Assembly: GCF_003590795.1 (NCBI RefSeq)
Contig: NZ_QYUL01000001.1
Coordinates: forward strand, 2,063,001-2,127,000
From: Azospirillum cavernae
GTDB lineage: Bacteria > Pseudomonadota > Alphaproteobacteria > Azospirillales > Azospirillaceae
Length of the DNA stretch: 64,000 bases
Direction of reading: 5' to 3'
Both the position numbers and the translations under genes were made by a program. Position 1 is the first letter of the stretch; every line of letters starts with the position of its first letter. Of this stretch, positions 28,027 through 36,489 are shown in pieces. The notes below the pieces were generated by a model. That model was not told where the DNA came from, searched no databases, and worked only from the letters and a program-made list of their open reading frames with translations.

Positions 28027-29733
28027 ATGGCACAAGCACTGGCCCGGACGGTCGAAAAGGAAAGCTTCGCGGCTCTGTTGGAAGAGTCGCTCGGCTCCGC
28101 CGACTCGCTGGAAGGCACCGTCGTCAAGGGACGCGTCGTCGCCGTCGAGAACGACATGGTCACGATCGACGTCGGCCTGAAGTCGGAAGGCCGCGTCGCG
28201 CTGAAGGAATTCGCCGTCGCCGGGCAGGCTCCCGAGCTGAAGGCGGGTGACACGGTCGAGGTCTACCTCGAGCGCATGGAAGACAAAAACGGCGAAGCGA
28301 TGCTGAGCCGTGAGAAGGCCAAGCGCGAAGAAGCCTGGGCGCTGTTGGAGAAGTCCTTCACCGACCAGAGCCGCGTCACCGGCGTCATCTTCGGGCGCGT
28401 CAAGGGCGGCTTCACGGTCGACCTGTCGGGCGCCGTCGCCTTCCTGCCGGGCAGCCAGGTCGACATCCGTCCGGTGCGCGACATTTCGCCGCTGCTGGGC
28501 ACGCCGCAGCCCTTCCAGATCCTCAAGATGGACCGCTCGCGCGGCAACATCGTCGTGTCGCGTCGCGCCGTTCTCGAAGAGAGCCGCGCCGAGGCCCGTT
28601 CGGAGCTGGTGGCCAACCTCAAGGAAGGCCAGATTCTCCAGGGTGTGGTCAAGAACATCACCGACTACGGCGCGTTCGTGGATCTGGGTGGCGTCGATGG
28701 CCTGCTGCACGTCACCGACATCGCGTGGCGCCGCATCAACCACCCGTCGGAAGCCTTGCAGATCGGCCAGACCGTCACGGTCCAGGTCATCCGCTTCAAC
28801 CCGGAAACCCAGCGCATCAGCCTCGGCATGAAGCAGCTGGAAGCCGATCCGTGGGAAGGCGTCGAAGCCAAGTACCCGGTCAGCGCCAAGTTCAAGGGCC
28901 GCGTCACCAACATCACCGACTACGGCGCCTTCGTGGAGCTGGAGCCGGGCATCGAGGGTCTGGTGCACGTCTCGGAAATGTCGTGGACCAAGAAGAACGT
29001 CCATCCGGGCAAGATCGTTTCGACCTCGCAAGAAGTCGAAGTCATGGTCCTGGACGTCGATCCGCAGAAGCGCCGCATCAGCCTCGGCCTCAAGCAGTGC
29101 CTGGACAACCCGTGGGAAACCTTCACGGACAAGTTCGGCCAGGGCACCGAGCTGGAAGGCGAAGTCAAGAACATCACCGAATTCGGTCTGTTCGTTGGCC
29201 TGCCGGGCGACATCGACGGCATGGTCCACATGTCGGATCTCGACTGGAACAAGTCGGGTGAAGAGGCGATCGCCGAGTACAAGAAGGGCGACCGCGTCAA
29301 GGTCAAGGTTCTCGACGTCGACGTCGAGAAGGAGCGCATCAGCCTCGGCATCAAGCAGCTCGCGAACGACCCGTTCGAAGCCGCCACCGCCGGTCTGAAG
29401 AAGAACGAAGTCGTCACCTGCACCGTGACCCAGGTCACGGACGGCGGCATCGAAGTGTCCGTGGGCGAGGGTTACACCGGCTTCATTCGCAAGTCGGACC
29501 TGTCCCGCGAGCGTTCGGAGCAGCGTCCGGAGCGTTTCGCCGTCGGCGAAAAGATCGACGCCAAGGTCACGCAGATCGACCGCAGCTCGCGCCGCATCTC
29601 GCTGTCCATCAAGGCGCGCGAGATGGAAGAAGAGAAGGCCGCGATGGCCGAATATGGTTCGTCGGACTCGGGCGCCTCGCTGGGCGACATCCTGGGCGCC
29701 GCGCTGAAGCGCAAGCAGCAGCACGACGAGTGA
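28027..29733 (+). CDS. rpsA: 30S ribosomal protein S1
   Basis: The 568-residue protein contains six S1 RNA-binding domains. The first two are the diverged ribosome-anchoring pair. The third to sixth show the repeated pattern G.V.NITDYGAFV.L..G..GLVH.S followed by V.VLD.D..R.RISLG.KQ. S1 binds mRNA at the ribosome and helps initiation on structured leaders. AGGAG lies 5 bases before ATG 28027. The length is normal for Alphaproteobacteria. A strong terminator follows about 88 bases after the stop. Confidence 0.98.
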   Translation: MAQALARTVEKESFAALLEESLGSADSLEGTVVKGRVVAVENDMVTIDVGLKSEGRVALKEFAVAGQAPELKAGDTVEVYLERMEDKNGEAMLSREKAKREEAWALLEKSFTDQSRVTGVIFGRVKGGFTVDLSGAVAFLPGSQVDIRPVRDISPLLGTPQPFQILKMDRSRGNIVVSRRAVLEESRAEARSELVANLKEGQILQGVVKNITDYGAFVDLGGVDGLLHVTDIAWRRINHPSEALQIGQTVTVQVIRFNPETQRISLGMKQLEADPWEGVEAKYPVSAKFKGRVTNITDYGAFVELEPGIEGLVHVSEMSWTKKNVHPGKIVSTSQEVEVMVLDVDPQKRRISLGLKQCLDNPWETFTDKFGQGTELEGEVKNITEFGLFVGLPGDIDGMVHMSDLDWNKSGEEAIAEYKKGDRVKVKVLDVDVEKERISLGIKQLANDPFEAATAGLKKNEVVTCTVTQVTDGGIEVSVGEGYTGFIRKSDLSRERSEQRPERFAVGEKIDAKVTQIDRSSRRISLSIKAREMEEEKAAMAEYGSSDSGASLGDILGAALKRKQQHDE

Positions 29734-29820
29734 TCGAACGGCTTTGACCGCTTCCCACCCCCGCTTCGGCGGGGTTGGGACAGCGCCAAAGCGTTGATGA
29801 CCCGGTGATTTCATCGGAAA

Positions 29821-29853
29821 GGCCGCTTCCTCAATCGGGGAAGCGGCCTTTTT
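29821..29853 (+). terminator. Rho-independent terminator after rpsA
   Basis: A perfect 10-bp stem (ggccgcttcc with ggaagcggcc) and an 8-base loop are followed by five T bases. A second GC-rich hairpin without a T-run lies just upstream, around 29755-29779. Confidence 0.85.
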
Positions 29854-29974
29854 GTTGGGGATTCGGCGGCTGGAGAAATGTTTTATGGCCAAACCGATGA
29901 TGGTTGAAGGTCCAACATTGCGCGGGTATTTTTTGACAAGCGGGTGACGCTGACGCGCAACCACCGGGATCGCC

Positions 29975-31612
29975 ATGCCCAACGCCTCTGTTCCGCCAGA
30001 CCAGACCGGCCCTGCCACGCCGCCCTTTTCCATTCTGGTGGTGGACGGGACGCCAGCGCTCCCGGATTTGGCGCGCGAGGCTTTGACCAACCTCTCGGTG
30101 GACGGCGTCGGCGTCCGCCTGATCGACGCGGCGTCCGCCGCCGAAGCCCGGCAAGCGCTGTACGATCACCCCGAAATCGCCGTCATCCTGCTGGAACTGG
30201 TTCTGGAGCATGACCGGGCCGGGCTTGATCTGATTTCCCACATCCGCAACGATCTGGGCAACCAGCGCACCCGGATTGTCGTCTGCACCGCCCACCCCGA
30301 CGCCATCAGCGAGGAGGAGGTGATCGGCGGCGCCGACGTCAGCGACTATCGCGCCAAGGCGGAGTTGTCGCCGCGCGCCCTGCGCACCGCCGTGACCGGC
30401 CAATTGCGCGCCTTCGCCAGCCTTCAGGCGCTGGCGGCGGGACGCAAGGGCTTGGCGCGGATGCTGGTCGCGACCACCGGCCTGTTGGAACTGCGCACGC
30501 CTGAGACCTTGTTTCCCAACATCCTGCCGCGAGTCGTCGGTCTGCTGGGCATTGGGCGCCACGCCTTGCTGTGCGTCCAGGGCGACACCCAGCCGCGCGA
30601 CCGCAAGATCCGCGTGCGCGCCTCCATCGGACGCTTCGCCCCCTGGAAGGACGTCGAGCTGTCCTCCTTGGGCGAGGCGCGGATCGAAGCCGCGCTGGAG
30701 CGTCTCTCCCCCAGCAGCGAAACCATCGTCGAGCCGGATTTCTGCGCGCTGCGCCTGCGCGCCAACGGCGGCGTGACCGGCATGATTTATGTCGAGGGCC
30801 GCAACGACGGCAGCGCCCGCGAATGGCAATTGCTGGAGCTGTTCCGCAACAAATGCGCCATCGCCTTTGAAAACGCCCTGCTGTTCGAGGAATTGACCAT
30901 CGCGCAGAAGGCCACCGTTCTGGCGATGGGGTCGCTGGCCGAATACAAGGACAACGCCGCGCCCGGCCATCTGCAACGGATCGAACGGCTGGTCGGCGAC
31001 ATGGCCCGCGAATTGTTGGCGCGCGGCCAATTCAGCGACGAGTTGGACGCCGATTGCGTCGAAAAAATCGGTCTGGCCGCTCTGCTGCACGATGTCGGCA
31101 TGTTGAGCGTGTCGGACGAAACCCTGGGCATGCCCGGCGAATTGGCCAGCAACGATTTGGTGGCGATCCGCCGTCACACGGAAATCGGCCATCGCATTCT
31201 CAGCGCGGTGGCCGCGCCGCTGCGCGAACGCTCGCTGCTGTCCATCGCGGCGGACATCGCGCGCTACCACCACGAACGCTACGACGGCTCCGGCTATGTC
31301 GAGGGCTTGGCGGGCGACGCCATTCCCATCACCGCCCGCATCACCGCCGTGGCCGACGTGTTCGACGCGTTGACAACCTCCCGGCCCTATCGTGGCGCTT
31401 GGCCGGTTGAACAGGCGATTGACTGGATCACCGAACGGTCAGGCCGGGATTTCGACCCGCGCGTGGTCGATGTCTTTCTCGTCGTGGTGCGCCGCCTGCA
31501 AAGCACGGAACCCGACTGGTTCCCCAAAAGCAACGCGGGGCACGGCGTGTTGGGCGGTTTGCTGGGCCGCAAGCTGCGCGACCTGTTCGGGCGGCGGGCC
31601 ACCGCGCCGTAA
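29975..31612 (+). CDS. DUF3369/HD-GYP protein with a degenerate receiver
   Basis: The 545-residue protein has three parts. Residues 18-140 form a receiver-like domain in which the acidic pair is reduced (VVDGTPAL) and the phosphorylation-site position reads LLELVLE, with Glu74 in place of Asp. Residues about 150-325 match DUF3369. The C-terminal HD-GYP domain carries LLHDVGML, RRHTEIGHRIL, YHHERYDGSGY and AVADVFDALTTSRPYR. HD-GYP domains hydrolyse cyclic-di-GMP; this one keeps the metal ligands, so it is probably active. The lost Asp means control by ordinary phosphorylation is unlikely. It stands alone between two terminator regions. Confidence 0.88.
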   Translation: MPNASVPPDQTGPATPPFSILVVDGTPALPDLAREALTNLSVDGVGVRLIDAASAAEARQALYDHPEIAVILLELVLEHDRAGLDLISHIRNDLGNQRTRIVVCTAHPDAISEEEVIGGADVSDYRAKAELSPRALRTAVTGQLRAFASLQALAAGRKGLARMLVATTGLLELRTPETLFPNILPRVVGLLGIGRHALLCVQGDTQPRDRKIRVRASIGRFAPWKDVELSSLGEARIEAALERLSPSSETIVEPDFCALRLRANGGVTGMIYVEGRNDGSAREWQLLELFRNKCAIAFENALLFEELTIAQKATVLAMGSLAEYKDNAAPGHLQRIERLVGDMARELLARGQFSDELDADCVEKIGLAALLHDVGMLSVSDETLGMPGELASNDLVAIRRHTEIGHRILSAVAAPLRERSLLSIAADIARYHHERYDGSGYVEGLAGDAIPITARITAVADVFDALTTSRPYRGAWPVEQAIDWITERSGRDFDPRVVDVFLVVVRRLQSTEPDWFPKSNAGHGVLGGLLGRKLRDLFGRRATAP

Positions 31613-31771
31613 GATCGCGCGCTTTTCATCCCTCAGCCGCCGCAGTTCCCCTTCAACCGGCAAAACGAATCTGCTAGGACAAGCGGCTTCGGGGCGCTCG
31701 CATTCACGCGGGTTTGCTCCGGTCATCCGCGCCCGTATTGCCACGGCTCGCCTCTTCCAAGGATCTTGGAC

Positions 31772-32239
31772 ATGATCTGGCTTTCCGCCTACATCGGCAG
31801 CATTCTCGCCATCAATTACGCGTTCAGCCTGTTCCCGCATCTGGACCTGGTCTGGTCCTGCTGGGTCGGCTTGGTGTTTGTCCTGCGCGACATGGTGCAG
31901 GTCCGTTTCGGTCATTGGGCGCTGGCCGCCATGCTCACCGGAACGGTGTTGTCCTATCTGCTGGCCGATCCCTTCGTCGCCACCGCCAGCGTCGCCGCCT
32001 TCGCCGTGTCGGAAATGATCGACTGGCTGGTCTTCACCATCACCAAGCGCCCGCTGCGCGATCGGCTGTGGCTGAGCGCCGCCCTGTCGGTGCCGGTCGA
32101 CACCGCGCTGTTCTTTGGCATGCTGGGCGTGTGGGAACCCAACGTGTGGGCCGCCAGCCTCGCGTCGAAGCTGCTGGGCGTGTCGGTGGTCTGGGCGCTG
32201 ATGCGCGCCCGCGATGGCCGGATGCCAGTGACGGCCTGA
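31772..32239 (+). CDS. VUT-family small membrane transporter
   Basis: The product is about 155 residues, with four to five hydrophobic segments (IGSILAINYAFSLF, LVWSCWVGLVFVLRD, WALAAMLTGTVLSYLL, VATASVAAFAVSEMIDWLVF, AALSVPVDTALFFGML). The pattern FVLRDMVQ, the conserved SEMIDW and the P-V-D-T segment match the VUT family, whose members include queuosine-precursor (YhhQ/QueT-like) transporters. AAGGA precedes ATG 31772; a TTG at 31766 is less likely. The actual substrate is unknown. A preQ1 riboswitch was looked for upstream and not recognised. A terminator follows. Confidence 0.8.
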   Translation: MIWLSAYIGSILAINYAFSLFPHLDLVWSCWVGLVFVLRDMVQVRFGHWALAAMLTGTVLSYLLADPFVATASVAAFAVSEMIDWLVFTITKRPLRDRLWLSAALSVPVDTALFFGMLGVWEPNVWAASLASKLLGVSVVWALMRARDGRMPVTA

Positions 32240-32298
32240 CCCGTCGGGTTTTCCCCGTTCCACAGGAGCGGGGAGACGCCGTTTCTCGCTTACAGAAC

Positions 32299-32327
32299 GC
32301 CCCTCCCCCGTAAGGGAGGGGGCTTTT
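32299..32327 (+). terminator. Rho-independent terminator
   Basis: A stem gcccctccc with gggaggggg, a 6-base loop and four T bases follow the VUT gene. The gene on the other side is leftward and converges on it, so the hairpin may serve both. Confidence 0.65.
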
Positions 32328-32352
32328 CCGGTCGGGCTTGGCCCGCCGCCGA

Positions 32353-32727
32353 TCAGCGATGCATGGGCGTCGGCTTCGTGGCGTACCACCAGTCGCCGAT
32401 CAGCGCGCCCGCCGCCGCGCCGATGAGGGTGGAGAACGGCCCGTGCGCCAGCGCGCCGACGCCAACGCCGCCCGCCGCCATGCCGACGCCAATCGCCAAC
32501 GCCTGCCCCGGCGGCAGACCAAACACCGTTGGGGCGGCAACCGGAGCCGGAGCCATCGCCGGGGCGGGCGCCGGAGCGGGCGCCAGAGTCGGAGCGGGAG
32601 TCGGCGCTGGGGCCGGAGCCGCCACGGGCGCGGCAGGAGCGGGGGCGACCGGCGCCGTCTGCGCCTGAACGCTCAAGGGGGCGATGGCCAGAACCGTGAC
32701 CATCGCCAGCAGGCCGATTGTGCGCAT
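32353..32727 (-). CDS. Secreted Pro/Ala-rich glycine-zipper protein
   Basis: The product is 124 residues. It starts with a signal peptide (MRTIGLLAMVTVLAIAPLSVQAQ). About 45 residues of Pro-Ala low complexity follow, then a glycine-zipper segment (GVGMAAGGVGVGALAHGPFSTLIGAAAGALIG) and the end DWWYATKPTPMHR. The zipper suggests membrane insertion or oligomerisation in the envelope. I chose ATG 32727, with GGAGA upstream; the longer frame to 32829 would put residues ahead of the signal peptide. No specific function can be assigned. Confidence 0.7.
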   Translation of the reverse strand: MRTIGLLAMVTVLAIAPLSVQAQTAPVAPAPAAPVAAPAPAPTPAPTLAPAPAPAPAMAPAPVAAPTVFGLPPGQALAIGVGMAAGGVGVGALAHGPFSTLIGAAAGALIGDWWYATKPTPMHR

Positions 32728-32825
32728 GAGATGTCTCCACACGGGGATGATGAGGCGCGCATCATGACACCGGCGCGCCGCCGCCGCCAGACGCCTCAAA
32801 CCGCCCCTCTCCTCAAGCCCCCGCC

Positions 32826-33200
32826 TCAACCGATGACGTGCGCCGCCAAAACCTCCGAGGCGAGAAGCGCCGGGTTGATCGGCTTGGCGATCACACGCGT
32901 CACGCCCAGCCGTTCAAACACGGCGGCGGTCATGTGCGCGGGAACCTTTTCATCCACCGCCGACAAAACAATGATCCGCGCGTCCGGGCGCAGGTTGCGG
33001 GCGGCCTGAATCAACTCGAACCCATCATGTTCGGGCATCATGATGTCAGTGACGACCACGTCGAAATCACGGAAAGACAGCGCCTCAATCGCCTGCAAGG
33101 CCCCCTCGCAAACGGTGATGTCATGCCCATCCTTCGCCAGAATCGCGCGAACGAGATTGCGCGACACCGGATCGTCATCGACCACCAGAACCTTCGCCAT
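32826..33200 (-). CDS. CheY-like single-domain response regulator
   Basis: This is a stand-alone receiver of 124 residues with all phosphorylation-pocket residues: VLVVDDDPVSRNLV, phosphoacceptor Asp in VVVTDIMMPEHDGFELI, VLSAVDE and the switch lysine in VIAKPINPALL. There is no output domain, so it must act through a partner such as a kinase, phosphorelay or motor. The nearby hybrid kinase and GGDEF genes are possible partners, but nothing in the sequence proves it. Confidence 0.9.
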   Translation of the reverse strand: MAKVLVVDDDPVSRNLVRAILAKDGHDITVCEGALQAIEALSFRDFDVVVTDIMMPEHDGFELIQAARNLRPDARIIVLSAVDEKVPAHMTAAVFERLGVTRVIAKPINPALLASEVLAAHVIG

Positions 33201-33300
33201 CCACCCTTACCCCTGCGACACAGCCAAACCGGGTGAGCTTAATATTAGGAACGGAAACAACCAATCCGGAATGACCGCATACCAGTTCGTTCCAAAAGAT

Positions 33301-33912
33301 TCAGCGTTCGGCAAAGGCGAGCTTGACGCCCAACGCGGCGAAGGCTCCGGCGAAGGTCCGCCGCATCCAGGTCAACACCTGCGGACGCGCGACGACATGG
33401 GCGCGGACGGCGGCGGCGAACAGCCCATAACCGGCGAAGACGACAAAGGTCATCAGCATGAACACGCCGCTCAGCTCCAGCATCTGCGCCAGCGGGCTGG
33501 CCGCGTCGTCACGAACGAACTGCGGCAAAAAGGCCAGGAAGAAGATCGACAGTTTGGGGTTCAGGATGTTGATGAGAATCGCCGAGACGATCACCTGCGC
33601 CGCCGAACGCGGGCTGTGGTCCGGTTCGACCGTCAGCGCGCTGTGATCCTTCAGCGTCGTCCATGCCATATAGAGCAAATAGAGGACGCCCAGATATTTC
33701 AGAAGCTGGAAGGCCAGCGCGCTGGTGTGCAGCAGCGCCGCCAGCCCCAAAATCGCCGCCGCCATGTGCGGAACAATCCCAATGGCGCAGCCGAACGCGG
33801 CGATGAGGCTGGCCCGCGATCCGCGCGACAGGCCCGCCGCCAGGGTGAACAGAACCCCGGTGCCGGGCGACGCGGCGACGATCAGGGAGGTCAGCAGGAA
33901 TTCAAGGCTCAT
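33301..33912 (-). CDS. LysE-family translocator
   Basis: This 203-residue inner-membrane protein has about six hydrophobic segments. The family signature is SPGTGVLFTLAAGLSRGSRASL near the N-terminus, and ILINILNPKLSIFFLAFLPQFV contains the conserved NPK segment. LysE/RhtB proteins export amino acids or related small molecules; the substrate cannot be read from sequence. The length is normal. Confidence 0.9.
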   Translation of the reverse strand: MSLEFLLTSLIVAASPGTGVLFTLAAGLSRGSRASLIAAFGCAIGIVPHMAAAILGLAALLHTSALAFQLLKYLGVLYLLYMAWTTLKDHSALTVEPDHSPRSAAQVIVSAILINILNPKLSIFFLAFLPQFVRDDAASPLAQMLELSGVFMLMTFVVFAGYGLFAAAVRAHVVARPQVLTWMRRTFAGAFAALGVKLAFAER

Positions 33913-34083
33913 GGGGCGCCCCTTTCACAACAGCGTCGCCAAAGACTGGATTGGAACCCGGCTCCCTGTCCAGTCCCAACCGAGGCCAGTCCCAACCGGC
34001 GATTGTCGGTCTTGACAGCGCTGTGGTCACAGCGTTTTGTGCGCTCATCATCGCCCTGCCCCGTCACCCCTGGATCATCCGCC

Positions 34084-34347
34084 ATGACGAACGCCGCCGT
34101 GACCGCCGACACCAGCCTTGCCGCGCTCGACCGGCTGGATCCGTCCGCCCGCCACCGTTTGGCGATGCTGCATCCGGTGTTCAGCCCCGCCCAGGCCCTG
34201 CCGGGCGAAGCCAGCCTGGGCGCGGTGGCCGACGCCGTTGGTTTGCCGCTGGCCGCCGTGCTGGCGACGGCGGGCGGCGCCATCCGGGTGGAAGCCCCGG
34301 CGGGTGGTTGCGGTTGCTCCTGCGGAACCGGCCAGACGACGCACTGA
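34084..34347 (+). CDS. Small protein with C-terminal cysteine cluster
   Basis: This is an 87-residue product that I do not recognise. It is Ala/Leu-rich and helical (SLAALDRLDPSARHRLAML, GEASLGAVADAVGLPLAAVLATAGG) and ends in a Cys-rich tail, GGCGCSCGTGQTTH, that could bind metal. It converges on the molybdenum-cofactor gene at 34379 with 31 bases between the stops. ATG 34084 is the first start after a long upstream frame that is otherwise antisense to the LysE gene. Confidence 0.55.
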   Translation: MTNAAVTADTSLAALDRLDPSARHRLAMLHPVFSPAQALPGEASLGAVADAVGLPLAAVLATAGGAIRVEAPAGGCGCSCGTGQTTH

Positions 34348-34378
34348 CCGGCCCACACGCTGACCGGCCCGCAAGCCT

Positions 34379-36394
34379 TCAGCGCGCGAAGCCCATCCCG
34401 CGCAGCGCTTCGACCACCTCCGCCGACTCGATCAGGGCGATGAAGCGCTGGACCGCCGGGCGATCACGCCGGGCGGCGGGTATCACGAAGTCGTAATGCT
34501 CCTCCCGCAGCGGCAGGAAGCCCAAACCATACAGCGTGGCCGCGCTGGAAATCGCCACGCCCCAATCCGCCCGGCTCTGCCCCACCGCCACGGCCACCGC
34601 GTTGTGGGATTTGGCTTGCGTCCAATAGCCGGTCGGGCGCAACCCACCCAGCAGGCGGTCGGTCAAAATGCGGGTGCCGCTGCCCGCGTTGCGGTTGATG
34701 AGAATGCAGTCGGCCAGCCCGGCCACATCGACCAACGCCGCTTCCGCCGTTTTCCCCTCAAAACGCGGATCGCCGGGGCGAAAGACGATTCCCTGCATGC
34801 GGCGGTAGCCGGTGACAAGCTCCAATCCCGGCGTCAGGAACGGCGTGTTGTAGGTCTCGGTCGCCGGATCCATCAAATGGATCGGCGCCACGTCGCACTC
34901 GCCACGCCGCGCCGCCGCCAGCCCGCCCATCGAACCGACGTTCAGCGCCTTCACCGTCAGCCCTTCGGCGATCAGGCGACCCAGCACAGCGTTCAGCCCA
35001 AGGCATTGGCTGCCGACGACGATCAATTCCGATGGCGCCACCGCGCGGCCCAGCAGTTGGACCGACACCGGGGTTCCGGCCTCCACCGCTTCGGCCTGGG
35101 CGTCGATGGCGAGGAAGCCGTCGGCGTGGCTGAAGGCCGTCACCGCCCCCGATCCCTTGGACAGCGGATAGGCGGCCAAATCGCCCTTCCCCGCCGGTCC
35201 CGCGCCATGCACCAGCGAGACCATGACATATTCGGTGCGCCCGCGCTCCGACCCCAGCCGGACGGGCAAGGTGGCGGACACCGCCTCCGCCGTGGCGGGC
35301 GGCAGACCGGCCAGCGCGCGCAAAACCGGCGCGACAAAGCTGTGAAAGGTGAACATGGCCGAGGTTGGGAAGCCCGGCAACACCACCACCGGCTTGCCCG
35401 CCGTCACCGCCAGACACAGCGGCTTGCCCGGTTTCAGCGCCACGCCATGGGCGACGATGCCGGGATCCTTGAGCTGCGCCACCACCTTGTGCGAACGGTC
35501 GCCCGCCCCTTTCGAGGTGCCGCCCGACAGCAGCAGCGCGTCGCAGGTCAACCCCTGCGCCACCCGTTGGTCGAGCGTGTCGTCGTCGTCCGCCGCAATG
35601 CCCAGCGGCACCGGCTCGCACCCCAATTCGGCGACGGCGGCGGCGAGGATGGCGGCGTTGGAATCATACACGGCGCCGGGCCGGATCGGCTGGCCGGGCG
35701 GCGTCAGCTCGTCGCCGGTGGACAGGATGGCGACGCGCGGGCGGCGGAACACCGCCACCTCAGCCAAGCCAATCGCCGCCAACACGCCAATCTCGCGCGA
35801 GGTCAGCGCCTGCCCACGCCGCAACACCACCTCGCCCCGCCCGATGTCGGATCCGGCGGCGGCGACGAAGGCGCCGGGCGTCGCCGGTTTCGACAGCGCG
35901 ACCAACAGGCCGGTTTCACCCGCCGCTGATTCGCCGTCCACCGATTCGCCATCCACCGGCTCGCCCTGCACCGGCTCGGTATGCTCGACCATCACCACGG
36001 CGTCGGCCCCGCGCGGCATCATCCCGCCGGTCGCGATCACCGTGGCGGTTCCCGGCTCCACCGTCAGCGTCGGCGCGTGCCCGGCGGCGAGCACCTCGCC
36101 GTTCAACCGCAGCAAGACGGGCGCGTCCTCGGTCGCGCCGCCGGTGTCGGCGGCCCGCAACGCAAAGCCGTCCACCACCGAACGGTCAAAGCCTGGCACA
36201 TCGACCCCAGCCGTCACATCCCCCGCCAGCACCCGGCCCAGCGCGTCGGCCAGCGACACCCGTTCCTCACCGCGCGGGGAAAGGTCCAGGTGGCGGTGGA
36301 AACGCGCGCGCGCCTCCTCGCCGCTGACCACGTCGAGAAACTGCTCCTGACGGGCGGCTTGGGCCACGAAACGGCGGATGTCCTCGGTCAGCAC
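34379..36394 (-). CDS. MoeA-type molybdopterin protein fused to a binding-protein domain
   Basis: The product is about 671 residues. The first 430 are a full MoeA fold (molybdate insertion into molybdopterin): FDRSVVDGFAL, MMPRGADAVVMVEHTEP, VAILSTGDEL, LLLSGGTSKGAGDRSHKVV and LPGFPTSAMFTF. The remaining 220 resemble a periplasmic-binding-protein-like domain (ELIVVGSQCLG, GSMGGLAAARRGECDVAPIHLMDPAT, LINRNAGSGTRILTDRLL), a known fusion thought to sense molybdate, tungstate or a related ligand. A short internal repeat, PVDGESVDGESAAGE, sits in the MoeA part. I chose GTG 36394, 7 bases after GAGG; a TTG at 36400 is too close. A second MoeA-like gene lies upstream on the same strand. Confidence 0.88.
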   Translation of the reverse strand: MLTEDIRRFVAQAARQEQFLDVVSGEEARARFHRHLDLSPRGEERVSLADALGRVLAGDVTAGVDVPGFDRSVVDGFALRAADTGGATEDAPVLLRLNGEVLAAGHAPTLTVEPGTATVIATGGMMPRGADAVVMVEHTEPVQGEPVDGESVDGESAAGETGLLVALSKPATPGAFVAAAGSDIGRGEVVLRRGQALTSREIGVLAAIGLAEVAVFRRPRVAILSTGDELTPPGQPIRPGAVYDSNAAILAAAVAELGCEPVPLGIAADDDDTLDQRVAQGLTCDALLLSGGTSKGAGDRSHKVVAQLKDPGIVAHGVALKPGKPLCLAVTAGKPVVVLPGFPTSAMFTFHSFVAPVLRALAGLPPATAEAVSATLPVRLGSERGRTEYVMVSLVHGAGPAGKGDLAAYPLSKGSGAVTAFSHADGFLAIDAQAEAVEAGTPVSVQLLGRAVAPSELIVVGSQCLGLNAVLGRLIAEGLTVKALNVGSMGGLAAARRGECDVAPIHLMDPATETYNTPFLTPGLELVTGYRRMQGIVFRPGDPRFEGKTAEAALVDVAGLADCILINRNAGSGTRILTDRLLGGLRPTGYWTQAKSHNAVAVAVGQSRADWGVAISSAATLYGLGFLPLREEHYDFVIPAARRDRPAVQRFIALIESAEVVEALRGMGFAR

Positions 36395-36489
36395 GCGCAA
36401 ACCCTCGTCACTCGGATCTCAATCAACGGACGCGCATGGTAGCACAGCCGCTCCGCCGCGCAGCGGTCAGCCCGGCGACTCAACGCCAT

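Noticed and set aside
28024..30090. A 688-codon leftward open frame over rpsA
   Set aside because: It mirrors the S1 repeats on the other strand and has no motif of its own.
31613..31771. preQ1 riboswitch before the VUT gene
   Set aside because: No preQ1-type stem, loop and A-rich tail pattern could be traced in this stretch.
32400..32700. Collagen- or antigen-like repeat gene on the + strand opposite the Pro/Ala-rich protein
   Set aside because: The pattern is the mirror of Pro-Ala codons; the leftward frame has the signal peptide and ribosome-binding site.
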